A stretch of 39,198 bases of DNA from a virus. The notes below the pieces were generated by a model, which was not told where the DNA came from, ran no database searches, and saw nothing but the letters and a program-made list of their open reading frames with translations. The stretch spans positions 1 to 39,198 of IMG/VR virus record IMGVR_UViG_3300020000_000039; one strand, written 5' to 3'. Shown here one piece after another: positions 1 through 5,835 of the stretch (position 1 is the stretch's first letter; every line of letters begins with the position of its first letter). The position numbers and the translations under genes were made by a program.

Positions 1-60
1 GTGTCCGCTTGGCGAAACTTGGCAACTTTTGGACTTCCCCCCCCCCCGGAGGGTGTCCAG
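1..60. other. Left end of window, candidate cos/terminase-binding region
   Basis: This non-coding end lies between the HNH gene and, across the window ends, the terminase small subunit gene. HNH-encoding cos phages are packaged from this position. It contains related repeats (CTTGGC at 9-14, ACTTGGCA at 17-24, CTTTTGGA at 26-33), which could be small-terminase contacts, and a run of 11 C at 37-47. CTTTTGG at 26-32 mirrors CCAAAAG at 39170-39176, and the centre of that dyad falls almost exactly at the window junction. No physical end is visible from sequence alone, so the cos assignment is an inference. Confidence 0.45.
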
Positions 61-369
61 CTAGGCGGGCCAGCCGTCGAAGCCGGTCGCGCGTTTGAGT
101 TTGTGTCCAAATTGCTCGGCGGTCCGGACCCGGTGACAGTCAGCGCAAAGGCTCCGGACGTTGTCGTCGCGGTCGGAGCCGCCAAGGGCTAGCGGGATGA
201 TATGATCGACGACGGTTGCGGCGCGGACCAAGCCCGCCGACTTACAGTCTCGGCATAGTGGTTCGTTGTGTAAGCGACGAAGGCGGTTGGCAACGCCGAG
301 CCTTCCCCGGACTCGTTCGTTCATGGCTGGAGCCTTTGAGCCAATGCGGCGGCATTCGGAGCGGGCCAC
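61..369 (-). CDS. HNH endonuclease
   Basis: A 102-residue HNH nuclease. Two Cys pairs (C39/C42 and C75/C78) frame the core, with a VDHIIP motif (H56), a DDN segment (N70) and H79 after the second pair. This is the usual layout of small phage HNH enzymes such as HK97 gp74, which assist terminase in cutting cos DNA. The GTG start at 369 is supported by an AGGAG ribosome binding site six bases upstream; M16 is a weaker alternative. The gene is transcribed leftward and, once the genome circularises, runs into the terminase genes at the other end of the window. The family call is secure; a role in packaging is inferred from position. Confidence 0.88.
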   Translation of the reverse strand: MARSECRRIGSKAPAMNERVRGRLGVANRLRRLHNEPLCRDCKSAGLVRAATVVDHIIPLALGGSDRDDNVRSLCADCHRVRTAEQFGHKLKRATGFDGWPA

Positions 370-433
370 TGTGGACTCCTCTCCATCGCGGGAAGGGCGG
401 TTGGTCTCCCGGACCGAACCCCGACTCTCTCCC

Positions 434-988
434 CTATGGACGCCCGCTCGGCGTCGAACTTGGCGGCGTTTGTAAGGTAACGGCGACGATAAGGAAACTC
501 GGGACCAAGACGCGCCGTCCGTCGATATCGACCAACCAGCGGTCGCGGCCCTTGCGGCTAAGGACGACGCCGACCAGCCCGCGCAATGGCCCGACGACGA
601 CGCGGACCTTTTCCCCCGGCCTAAACAGTTCGGCGACCTTGCGCGGGTCTAGGGCTTGCATGGCGACCAGTTGGTCGACCGGGACTTGCGGGCGGTCGCC
701 ATTGAAAAGGAAGGGCCAAGAGCGCGGGACGGACCCGGCTAGGCCAAGGTCGACGGCGGCGTCGGCGTGATCGAACGGGACAAAGACGAACGACGGCAAG
801 AGCGCGACGGTCCTTAGCTCCGTCTTGCGCTTGCGCGGGATGCGGAAGCGGACGGCGGCGCTTGGCGACCAGCCGCCGAAGCCCTTGGCGGCAAGCCCTA
901 GGGCTAGGTCTAGGGTCCGGGCCGACTGGCAACGGAGCGCCGCCCAACGGTCGGCTTGTTCGGGGAGCGGGAGAGTCGGGCCAAGCAT
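434..988 (-). CDS. NusG/RfaH-like transcription elongation factor, probable late antiterminator
   Basis: A 184-residue NusG-family protein. Residues about 10-100 resemble the NGN domain that contacts RNA polymerase, including a LLPSFVFV segment matching the family's fPgYvFv strand. Residues about 122-165 form a KOW-type SH3 domain starting FRPGEKVRVVVGPLRG. NusG paralogues such as RfaH and LoaP suppress pausing and termination on selected operons. The ATG at 988 is the first possible start, because an in-frame TAA lies two codons upstream; its ribosome binding site is weak. The gene is the first of the leftward late unit (then HNH, terminase, head, tail), the position of lambda Q. The fold is fairly clear; the role as late antiterminator is inference. 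Confidence 0.75.
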   Translation of the reverse strand: MLGPTLPLPEQADRWAALRCQSARTLDLALGLAAKGFGGWSPSAAVRFRIPRKRKTELRTVALLPSFVFVPFDHADAAVDLGLAGSVPRSWPFLFNGDRPQVPVDQLVAMQALDPRKVAELFRPGEKVRVVVGPLRGLVGVVLSRKGRDRWLVDIDGRRVLVPSFLIVAVTLQTPPSSTPSGRP

Positions 989-999
989 CGCTTAAGCAT

Positions 1000-1013
1000 G
1001 GGGTGATTTGCCG
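1000..1013. promoter_or_regulatory. Possible repressor half-site upstream of the NusG-like gene
   Basis: GGGTGATTT here is identical to the left half of the early operator at 10342-10361, and the right half is poor. It lies 12-25 bases upstream of the NusG-like start, so it could tie that gene to the lysogeny repressor. A match this short may be chance. Confidence 0.25.
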
Positions 1014-1088
1014 GAGTTGAGTAGCCGCCAGCATTACCTTAACTTTCGGCTAGGGCGCGTTTCCTTTCGTCGCCCTTCCCGGAAGACT

Positions 1089-1129
1089 CCCCCGCGTCGC
1101 CTAGCCTCGGCGCGGGGGTTTGCTTTTGT
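1089..1129 (+). terminator. Rho-independent terminator, plus strand
   Basis: CCCCCGCG pairs with CGCGGGGG across a 14-base loop and is followed by TTTGCTTTTG. The T-rich tail is on the plus strand, although the neighbouring gene to the left is on the minus strand. It could protect the YecR-like gene from upstream plus-strand readthrough. Read leftward it is a stable hairpin about 100 bases upstream of the NusG-like start. Confidence 0.65.
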
Positions 1130-1199
1130 TAGAGTTGAAATATCCCCCGCTCCGGGCCAATGGCCGGGAGTCCACTTTGGGACAGGGGAAGGGACTCAC

Positions 1200-1520
1200 A
1201 TGAAGAGACTGGTTATCGGCGCGGCGATGCTCGCGCTTGCGGCTTGTGCCGTGAATAAGACGCTGGTTCCGGTCGGCGGGAGCCGAGCGGACGGGACGGT
1301 TAAGCTCGCGTATGAGTTTGGCCTATTTGAAAAGCCCCGGGTCGACGCGGCGTCGGCGTTGGTCGCGGCCCGCCAGCGTTGCCAAGCGTGGGGATATACG
1401 GAAGCCGAGCCGTTCGGCGGCGCGGTGACGCAATGCCAAGCGACCAACGGTTACGGCAATTGTCTCCGGACGCTGGTAACAATCGAATACCAATGCTCGG
1501 GCGCGAACAAACCGTCGTAA
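1200..1520 (+). CDS. YecR-like lipoprotein
   Basis: A 106-residue secreted lipoprotein. The first 15 residues are a short lipoprotein signal peptide (MKRL followed by a hydrophobic run) ending in a lipobox with C16 as the lipidated Cys. The rest resembles the YecR-like family: a VPVGGS-x-ADGTVKL-xYE stretch and four further Cys residues. The ATG at 1200 follows a GGGGAAGGGA ribosome binding site. It is a single plus-strand gene between a minus-strand operon and the late operon, and it has its own terminator, which is typical of a moron expressed from the prophage. Function is unknown; an outer-membrane location is predicted. An outer spanin cannot be excluded, but no inner partner is adjacent. 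Confidence 0.75.
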   Translation: MKRLVIGAAMLALAACAVNKTLVPVGGSRADGTVKLAYEFGLFEKPRVDAASALVAARQRCQAWGYTEAEPFGGAVTQCQATNGYGNCLRTLVTIEYQCSGANKPS

Positions 1521-1542
1521 ACGGCCCGCCAGCGTCCAAAGC

Positions 1543-1581
1543 AAAACCCCCGGAGCCTCGCGGTCCCGGGGGTTTCTTTTT
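1543..1581. terminator. Bidirectional rho-independent terminator
   Basis: CCCCCGG (1547-1553) pairs with CCGGGGG (1566-1572). A-rich sequence lies on the left and TTTCTTTTT on the right, so it can work in both directions. It separates the convergent YecR-like gene (+) and the 71-residue gene (-). Confidence 0.85.
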
Positions 1582-1606
1582 GGCCCGCGTTGGGCGTCCT
1601 AGAGCT

Positions 1607-1822
1607 TCAAGCGACCGCGATAAACCGGGCGGCTGGAAACAGGCGGCGATAGTCCGCGACCAACGCCTTAAGCCCGGACTTGGTCGTCGCGCCTTCGGGG
1701 GTGAATTCCTCGCCGTTGGGACCGAAGGCGGCGACTTGATATCGCTCGGCGTAGCAGGGGAGCAAACCGACTTCGGCTTGGAGCGCGTCGCGGCTCCCGA
1801 AGTAAACTTCCGTCGCGTCCAT
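1607..1822 (-). CDS. Small hypothetical protein
   Basis: A 71-residue protein of unknown function, not recognised. It contains a Val/Tyr-rich stretch with QVAAFGPNGEEF in the middle and an amphipathic C-terminal helix (LKALVADYRRLFPA). The ATG at 1822 is one base beyond the stop of the upstream gene at 1824, so the two are probably translationally coupled. It is the last gene of the unit headed by the leader at 2463-2533. Confidence 0.6.
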   Translation of the reverse strand: MDATEVYFGSRDALQAEVGLLPCYAERYQVAAFGPNGEEFTPEGATTKSGLKALVADYRRLFPAARFIAVA

Positions 1823-1823
1823 C

Positions 1824-2462
1824 CTAGCGGCCCTCCGCTTCGGATTGGCGGCGGGCTTCCTCGGCGGCGGCAAGGATAAGGTTAAGCGGAGTGAGCTTGC
1901 CGAAGAGGAAAAAATAGGTCCGGAGGAAGGTCGTTCCGTGGTCGTTAGTGACATAGTGCGAATTGGCGGAAAGCCCCTTCATGGTGAAGCCATCTTCGAA
2001 AACGGTCGTTAGGTCGATTGCCTCCAGATAGCGGACGTTAAGGCGGTCCATCCGGGCCTTGATGCTTTCGACGATGCGGGCGGCTTGGACTTTGGCTTCG
2101 TCCTTCATGGGACCGACGACCGGCGCGGCCAAGATGGCGACGCGGAGCGCGACCAGCTCGTCGGCTTTGGCGATAAGATCGTCGAAGCGGTCGCCGAAGG
2201 CGGCGCGGATAAGGTCGCCATGCTTGGCCTTGAACTGATGCGGATAGGACGGGACGTCCCAATAAACGGCGCTAACGGCGTCGACCATTTGGTCGTTATC
2301 GTCGCGCGGCATTGCCAAGCAAGCGTCCGCCAGTTCGCGCTCAAGAACTTGGTAAGCCCGGGTTACGTCGGCGGCGGCTTGCTTGGCTCCAGCCTTCGAA
2401 GTGAAGCCCGCGTTAAGGGCGTTGATGGCGGCGGCGGTGTAAAGGTCGAAGCGGTTGGTCAT
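1824..2462 (-). CDS. Hypothetical protein, mostly helical
   Basis: A 212-residue soluble, mostly helical protein without a recognised domain. There is no signal peptide or membrane segment. It contains several Asp/Glu-Lys rich helices and one Cys. The ATG at 2462 follows AAAGGCTAG at five bases, the ribosome binding site that ends the structured leader at 2463-2533. It is the first gene of a two-gene minus-strand unit that stops at the bidirectional terminator at 1543-1581. As cargo downstream of a regulated leader it may be expressed in the lysogen. No function can be assigned. Confidence 0.6.
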   Translation of the reverse strand: MTNRFDLYTAAAINALNAGFTSKAGAKQAAADVTRAYQVLERELADACLAMPRDDNDQMVDAVSAVYWDVPSYPHQFKAKHGDLIRAAFGDRFDDLIAKADELVALRVAILAAPVVGPMKDEAKVQAARIVESIKARMDRLNVRYLEAIDLTTVFEDGFTMKGLSANSHYVTNDHGTTFLRTYFFLFGKLTPLNLILAAAEEARRQSEAEGR

Positions 2463-2533
2463 TTAACTAGCCTTTGCGAATCGCGGTCCGAAGTGGTCCG
2501 CTCTAAGGCTCCGCCTTAGAGGGTCTTGGACCC
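2463..2533 (-). promoter_or_regulatory. Structured leader, copy D
   Basis: One of four related leaders of about 70 nt. Read on the minus strand: hairpin 1 is GGGTC-CAA-GACCC, hairpin 2 is CTAAGGC-GGA-GCCTTAG, and hairpin 3 is GCGGACC-ACTTC-GGACCGC with one A/A mismatch. Then come GATTCGCAAAGGCTAG and an ATG five bases later. It starts 27 bases downstream of a rho-independent terminator, so a promoter should lie in the gap. I see no clear consensus promoter there. Confidence 0.75.
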
Positions 2534-2560
2534 GCTCGCAAGCATAAAGCGACACATACG

Positions 2561-2593
2561 AAAAAGGCCCCCGACGTTTCCGCCGAGAGCCTT
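2561..2593 (-). terminator. Rho-independent terminator, minus strand
   Basis: Read leftward, AAGGCTCTCG pairs with CGGGGGCCTT (two G-T pairs) and is followed by a run of T. It ends the three-gene unit 3510 to 2623. Confidence 0.8.
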
Positions 2594-2622
2594 CCCGTAG
2601 GTCCGTAGCCGGACGCCCGCTT

Positions 2623-2940
2623 TTATCCGGCCCGGGCCAAGCGCCGCAAGCCGTCCAAGCATCGCCCGCATTTGCACGGCTCGGCGTCGCGGATATGCCG
2701 GACCGCGTCGGCGACGCTAGGACAGCCCCGGCTATGGAGCGCCATTCGCGCCTCCGGGTCGTCGCCTTCGTTTTGGGCGGCGTCTTGAAACGCGAAGCCC
2801 GGGACTAGGGTAACGATGCGGACGCCGTCGTCGGTCCCGGCGTCGTCGTAACATTCGACCCGGGGGTTACGGTCCAAGGTGACGCTTGGCCCCGCGTGTC
2901 CGTCGCCGCCGTCGTATTTGCTCGTCGTCTTGATCGTCAT
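2623..2940 (-). CDS. Small Cys-containing hypothetical protein
   Basis: A 105-residue acidic protein. The N-terminus is rich in Thr, Lys and Gly. The C-terminus carries a compact CKCGRC cluster in a short helical segment (DAVRHIRDAE before it, LDGLRRLARAG after it) that could bind a metal. The ATG at 2940 is preceded by AAAGGCTAG at the right spacing, the same ribosome binding site type as in the structured leaders; a longer in-frame reading to 3006 overlaps the next gene and is less likely. It is the last gene of a three-gene unit before a good terminator. Not recognised. Confidence 0.55.
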   Translation of the reverse strand: MTIKTTSKYDGGDGHAGPSVTLDRNPRVECYDDAGTDDGVRIVTLVPGFAFQDAAQNEGDDPEARMALHSRGCPSVADAVRHIRDAEPCKCGRCLDGLRRLARAG

Positions 2941-2969
2941 GGTTCTAGCCTTTCGTTTGGTCGGATTTG

Positions 2970-3236
2970 TTAAGCGTCCATCTCGGCGCGGACGGCGGCT
3001 TCCCAAGCCGCAAAGTCGGGACGGGCGTCGCCGTCGTTCCAGTAAACGGAGACGCGATTAACGAACCAGCCGTCCTTGCCGCGCGGCCCCATGCGGAAGC
3101 GGCTTTCGCGGACCTTGAATCCGGCTTGGCGAGCCTTGCCAGCGACGCGGGCGGCGACGCGCGGGTCGCGATAAGTCGCATAATCGGACGACTGGACGCG
3201 GTGCGCGTGAGCCATGCAACGGTTAGGATTTGCCAT
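2970..3236 (-). CDS. Small basic hypothetical protein
   Basis: An 88-residue basic protein of unknown function. Its middle alternates basic and aromatic residues (VRESRFRMGPRG, then KDGWFVNRVSVYW), which looks like a small beta-rich fold. The C-terminus is a short acidic helix. The ATG at 3236 is one base past the stop of the preceding gene (3238), so the two are coupled. It is the middle member of the unit headed by leader C. Confidence 0.55.
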   Translation of the reverse strand: MANPNRCMAHAHRVQSSDYATYRDPRVAARVAGKARQAGFKVRESRFRMGPRGKDGWFVNRVSVYWNDGDARPDFAAWEAAVRAEMDA

Positions 3237-3237
3237 C

Positions 3238-3510
3238 TTAGCGGCCCTTCATCTTGGCGGTTTTCTCGGCGGCGACGGCGGCTTCGAAGGCGGCGCGTTC
3301 GGCCAGCTTGGCGCGGACCGTCTCGGCGAAGTCGCGACCCTCTTGGGTCCAGCGGTCGACCGACCAAGAGCGGAAGCGCGGGATATAGACGCTTTCGCTT
3401 TCGTAAGCCGTGCCGTCGTCGAAAACGAAATAGTGATAACCCTCTCCCCGGACCAGTTCGACGGGATGGCCTTCGGCTTGGAGGCGGCGGGTTACGGTTG
3501 CGGTCGTCAT
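3238..3510 (-). CDS. Small hypothetical protein
   Basis: A 90-residue protein, not recognised. The first half is beta-like (GYHYFVFDDGTAYESESVYI), and the second half is a charged helix rich in Ala, Glu and Lys that may form a coiled coil. The ATG at 3510 lies five bases from AAAGGCTAG, the ribosome binding site at the end of leader C. It is the first of three closely spaced genes ending at the terminator at 2561-2593. Confidence 0.55.
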   Translation of the reverse strand: MTTATVTRRLQAEGHPVELVRGEGYHYFVFDDGTAYESESVYIPRFRSWSVDRWTQEGRDFAETVRAKLAERAAFEAAVAAEKTAKMKGR

Positions 3511-3580
3511 TGGGTCTAGCCTTTCGAATCGGCGGTCGGAAGTCGACCGCTAAGGCTTCGCCTTAGAGGGTCTCAGACCC
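3511..3580 (-). promoter_or_regulatory. Structured leader, copy C
   Basis: The best-paired of the four leaders. Read on the minus strand: GGGTC-TGA-GACCC, then CTAAGGC-GAA-GCCTTAG, then GCGGTCG-ACTTC-CGACCGC, a seven-pair stem with no mismatch. GATTCGAAAGGCTAG and the ATG of the 90-residue gene follow. Relative to copies A, B and D, both sides of the stems change together at several positions, which argues for a conserved RNA structure. Confidence 0.8.
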
Positions 3581-3610
3581 GGCGACAAGCCCTAATCGAA
3601 CAAGCCCGAA

Positions 3611-3651
3611 AGGGAACCCCCGGTCGCTAGCGTGGAAACTAGCGCCGGGGG
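3611..3651 (-). terminator. Probable terminator hairpin, minus strand
   Basis: A long interrupted hairpin: CCCCCGG and GCTAG on one side, CTAGC and CCGGGGG on the other. On the minus strand it is followed only by TTCCCTTT, so it is a weak intrinsic terminator. It lies after the MucR-like unit and just before leader C. The stretch 3652-3775 holds two direct GGAGGGGAGTC repeats and no convincing gene. Confidence 0.5.
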
Positions 3652-3775
3652 CGGGAACGGAGCCTTGGCCTTGCTTCGACCTTGCTCGGGTGCGGAGGGG
3701 AGTCGGCGTCCGTTCCCTTTCGCGACTGTGGAGGGGAGTCATTTTGCCGAATCGTCCCGGTCGCGAACTTGTCTC

Positions 3776-4225
3776 CTATTTTTTGCGGTTGGTCCGGCGC
3801 TTGGTCCCGAGACCGATAGCCAAGGCCAGTTCGCGGCGTTGCTCGGCATAGTTCGGCGCGACCATTGGATAATCGGCGGGAAGTTTCCAGCGGCGGCGAT
3901 AGTCGTCGGGCGTTTGTCCGTAATTCGCCATTAGGTGCCGCTTAAGCATTTTGAGTTTTTTTCCGTCCTCCAGACAAATCAAATAATCCGGCTTAATCGA
4001 CTGGCGGACCGGGACGGCGGGCGTCGGCGCGACTTCGGGCGGCGTTCCAACCGGGGAGAGCTTCGCCAGCGCCCCCCAAACGTTCGCGATAAGTTGCGGC
4101 AAGTCGGAGACGGCAACCGTATTGTTCGAAACGTGAGCCGCGACAATATCGGCGGTCGAAACGCGCAAAGCGTCGATATCATCGGCCAAAATCCGAGCCG
4201 CGTCGTCGTTATAGTTATCAGTCAT
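3776..4225 (-). CDS. MucR/Ros-family transcriptional regulator
   Basis: A 149-residue member of the Ros/MucR family, DNA-binding regulators of exopolysaccharide, virulence and cell-cycle genes in alphaproteobacteria. The N-terminal oligomerisation region (TADIVAAHVSNN, then LPQLIANVWGAL) and the C-terminal region (CLEDGKKLKMLKRHL, then LPADYPMVAPNYAEQRR) both fit closely, and length is normal. The zinc finger is degenerate: C84 is present, but the position of the second Cys is D87 and the second His is absent. This occurs in some MucR proteins that bind DNA without a classical C2H2 site. It is the last gene of the unit from 5282. It may target host genes or phage promoters. Confidence 0.9.
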   Translation of the reverse strand: MTDNYNDDAARILADDIDALRVSTADIVAAHVSNNTVAVSDLPQLIANVWGALAKLSPVGTPPEVAPTPAVPVRQSIKPDYLICLEDGKKLKMLKRHLMANYGQTPDDYRRRWKLPADYPMVAPNYAEQRRELALAIGLGTKRRTNRKK

Positions 4226-4239
4226 AAAAACCCCCTAGC

Positions 4240-4596
4240 CTATGGGTTAACGTATTCCTTCGTTGGGTCGCCGTCCGGACAACGCCGCCCCGTTCCCGGG
4301 TGACGATGCCAGCCTATCGGCTCGCCTTCGAACCCCCGGTTACGCCAGTCGACCAAAGCCGCCAGCGCGACGGACAAGTCCCGATAGCAAAAACGGTCGC
4401 GATAACCAAAATCGTCGCCAATATCGCCGACCAGTATTCCGAACGTGAAAGCAAAGCGGCTTATCGCCGCCCATTTGTCGCCGCCGATAGGGACCGGCGC
4501 TAGGTAATTGTTCGCGGTCGCCATCATCGCGAGCCAAACCAGCCCTTCGGGACTGGTCCCGCCGAACGGCTCTTCGATTGGCGCGGCTTGCGGCAT
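4240..4596 (-). CDS. Hypothetical protein
   Basis: A 118-residue protein of unknown function. The central part is moderately hydrophobic (LVWLAMMATANNY, then FAFTFGILVG) but has no clear membrane segment. The C-terminal part is aromatic, His- and Gly-rich (GWHRHPGTGRRC). The ATG at 4596 directly follows the stop of the upstream gene (4600), with AGGAAG as ribosome binding site inside that gene. It belongs to the four-gene unit ending with the MucR-like gene. Confidence 0.55.
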   Translation of the reverse strand: MPQAAPIEEPFGGTSPEGLVWLAMMATANNYLAPVPIGGDKWAAISRFAFTFGILVGDIGDDFGYRDRFCYRDLSVALAALVDWRNRGFEGEPIGWHRHPGTGRRCPDGDPTKEYVNP

Positions 4597-4599
4597 GGC

Positions 4600-4941
4600 C
4601 TAGCTTCCTTCCCGGGTTTGCACGGCGAACCGTGCCAGCGATTCCAGATCGACGACCAAGTCGCTTTCGACCAGTTCGACGATTTGCGGAAAAAGCGCGG
4701 CGATATCGGCGTCGATCAAGGCAAGGTCGCGGGCGTTGGAAAGCTGGCGGGTCGCCGTGTCGCAATGGGCGGCGAACAAGCGTCCCGAAAACCGGCAAAA
4801 CAAGAGCCGTTGCCGGTCGTCGGTAAAGATCGACGCGGCGGCGACGGTTGCCGCCATCGCGTCGCGTTGCGCGGTCGTAACCGCGACGACGAACCGGTCC
4901 AGTTCGTCGAACGTCCGGAATAGGCGAACGGTCGCCTTCAA
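4600..4941 (-). CDS. Hypothetical protein
   Basis: A 113-residue, mostly helical protein with no recognised domain and no strong membrane segment. The chosen start is a TTG that overlaps the stop codon of the upstream gene as TTGA (4938-4941), which mirrors the ATGA overlaps used widely in this genome. Another TTG five codons upstream at 4956 is possible. It shares a unit with a small membrane protein, a 118-residue protein and the MucR-like regulator. Confidence 0.5.
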   Translation of the reverse strand: MKATVRLFRTFDELDRFVVAVTTAQRDAMAATVAAASIFTDDRQRLLFCRFSGRLFAAHCDTATRQLSNARDLALIDADIAALFPQIVELVESDLVVDLESLARFAVQTREGS

Positions 4942-5282
4942 TCCCGAAGCCCCCAACGGTCGCGGACAAGCTGGACGGTCGCCAGCCGGTTAAGCTGGCG
5001 GGTCGTCGCCCGGTAACGGCTTTCGCAAAAGATAAGCCCGCCAGTCGAAACGGCGGCGCAAGCGGCGTTAAGCCAAGCCCAAGGGACCAGCGACGCCGAC
5101 GCAACGACGACGTTAAAAACGGCGGCGAAAAAGTGAATCGCGGAAAGGCGCGTCCAGCCGGGACGAAACTTCTTCCGCCAGTCGCCGAGCGAAGGGACGT
5201 CGCGAACGTAAAGCCCGACAAGGTCGGGACGCGCCCGCTCCAGTTCGGAGACCGCTAACCGGAAGTCGATATCCGTTCCCAA
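4938..5282 (-). CDS. Small membrane protein with two predicted helices
   Basis: A 114-residue protein. A cytosolic charged N-terminus is followed by two adjacent hydrophobic stretches (LSAIHFFAAVFNVVVASASL and WAWLNAACAAVSTGGLIF), then a basic C-terminal tail. This topology suggests an inner-membrane hairpin with both ends on the same side. The start is a TTG at 5282 with GGGGA seven bases upstream; there is no nearby ATG. It is the first gene of the unit containing the MucR-like regulator. An accessory role such as superinfection exclusion is possible but unsupported. Confidence 0.5.
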   Translation of the reverse strand: MGTDIDFRLAVSELERARPDLVGLYVRDVPSLGDWRKKFRPGWTRLSAIHFFAAVFNVVVASASLVPWAWLNAACAAVSTGGLIFCESRYRATTRQLNRLATVQLVRDRWGLRD

Positions 5283-5365
5283 CGCCTTTTCCCCAGTGCG
5301 GACTAGCCCCGCTTGCCTTCGTCGTAACTCAAAAGTGGACTCCGTGCAAAGTCCGCCGCTTCGAT

Positions 5366-5390
5366 CAATGCGGGGGATTTAACCGTCCGG
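5366..5390. promoter_or_regulatory. Possible third repressor operator
   Basis: GGGGGATTTAAC matches the left and central part of the early operators, GGGnGATTTATCnCCC, with a poorer right half. It lies in the 155-base gap upstream of the unit starting at 5282. Nearby is AAGTGGACTCC (5334-5344), a motif seen again near 1170 and 38650. Confidence 0.35.
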
Positions 5391-5421
5391 ATAACGACGG
5401 ACTTATGCAATCCGGGTTAAC

Positions 5422-5442
5422 CCTAGGGCGATGCGCCCTAGG
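5422..5442. terminator. Perfect CCTAGGGCG palindrome at the end of the left early operon
   Basis: CCTAGGGCG pairs perfectly with CGCCCTAGG around an ATG loop. It overlaps the stop codon of the 46-residue gene. There is no T tract on either side, so it may be an attenuator, an RNA processing site or a mild terminator. The same CTAGGGC stem recurs at 14947-14963 and 16177-16211. Confidence 0.45.
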
Positions 5443-5578
5443 CGACTTGCGGATAAATCAGCGCCGCGACGACGAACGCCGCGCCGAGCGGGAATAGCTG
5501 CACCTTGGGCGAAGTCGCGCCGAACGCCGCCAAGAGGAAGCAAGCCAAGGCGAGAACAAAGAGGATTAGGACGACCAT
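5438..5578 (-). CDS. Tiny membrane protein
   Basis: A 46-residue, very hydrophobic protein with two probable membrane helices (VVLILFVLALACFLLAAFG and LGAAFVVAALIY) joined by a short loop. The ATG at 5578 has GGAAGGG at nine bases upstream. It is the last gene of the leftward early operon and ends inside a perfect palindrome. Its size and topology fit a holin-like or other small phage membrane protein, but its place in an early operon argues against a lysis role. Function unknown. Confidence 0.5.
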   Translation of the reverse strand: MVVLILFVLALACFLLAAFGATSPKVQLFPLGAAFVVAALIYPQVA

Positions 5579-5649
5579 AACGGTTTCCCTTCCGGTTCCG
5601 AGTCGAGCCTCCGGCTTAAAATCATCGGACCGCCCCGGCTATTCGCCGT

Positions 5650-5832
5650 TCAAAGCAAGCGGTCGCCTTCGGCAAGGTCGCGGTAATCGGCGGCGATGGC
5701 TTCGAAGAGCGCGATTTGCTGGTCCGCGAAGCGGCGGGACATTCGCCCGTCGCCGACCCAATTGGGATAAACGCGGCGGCGAAGCTCTAGCTCGCGTTCG
5801 ACGCCCGCGAGCTTTTCGGCGTTGGTCGGCAT
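5650..5832 (-). CDS. Small hypothetical protein
   Basis: A 60-residue charged helical protein (ELELRRRVYPNWV, then FADQQIALFEAIAADYRDLAEGD). It resembles small coiled-coil proteins common in early operons of alphaproteobacterial phages, but no family is recognised. The ATG at 5832 lies just past the stop of the upstream gene at 5836. It is part of the left early operon. Confidence 0.55.
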   Translation of the reverse strand: MPTNAEKLAGVERELELRRRVYPNWVGDGRMSRRFADQQIALFEAIAADYRDLAEGDRLL

Positions 5833-5835
5833 GGC

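Noticed and set aside
37-47. Run of 11 C as a special signal
   Set aside because: It may be a homopolymer length error or part of the end region; nothing else supports a function.
3583-3742. A possible 60-residue gene on the minus strand starting at 3742
   Set aside because: It reads through the terminator hairpin and into leader C and has no ribosome binding site; the repeats GGAGGGGAGTC explain its composition.
4340-5221. A 293-residue open frame on the minus strand
   Set aside because: It overlaps three better genes with coupled starts and is Arg-rich without recognisable features.
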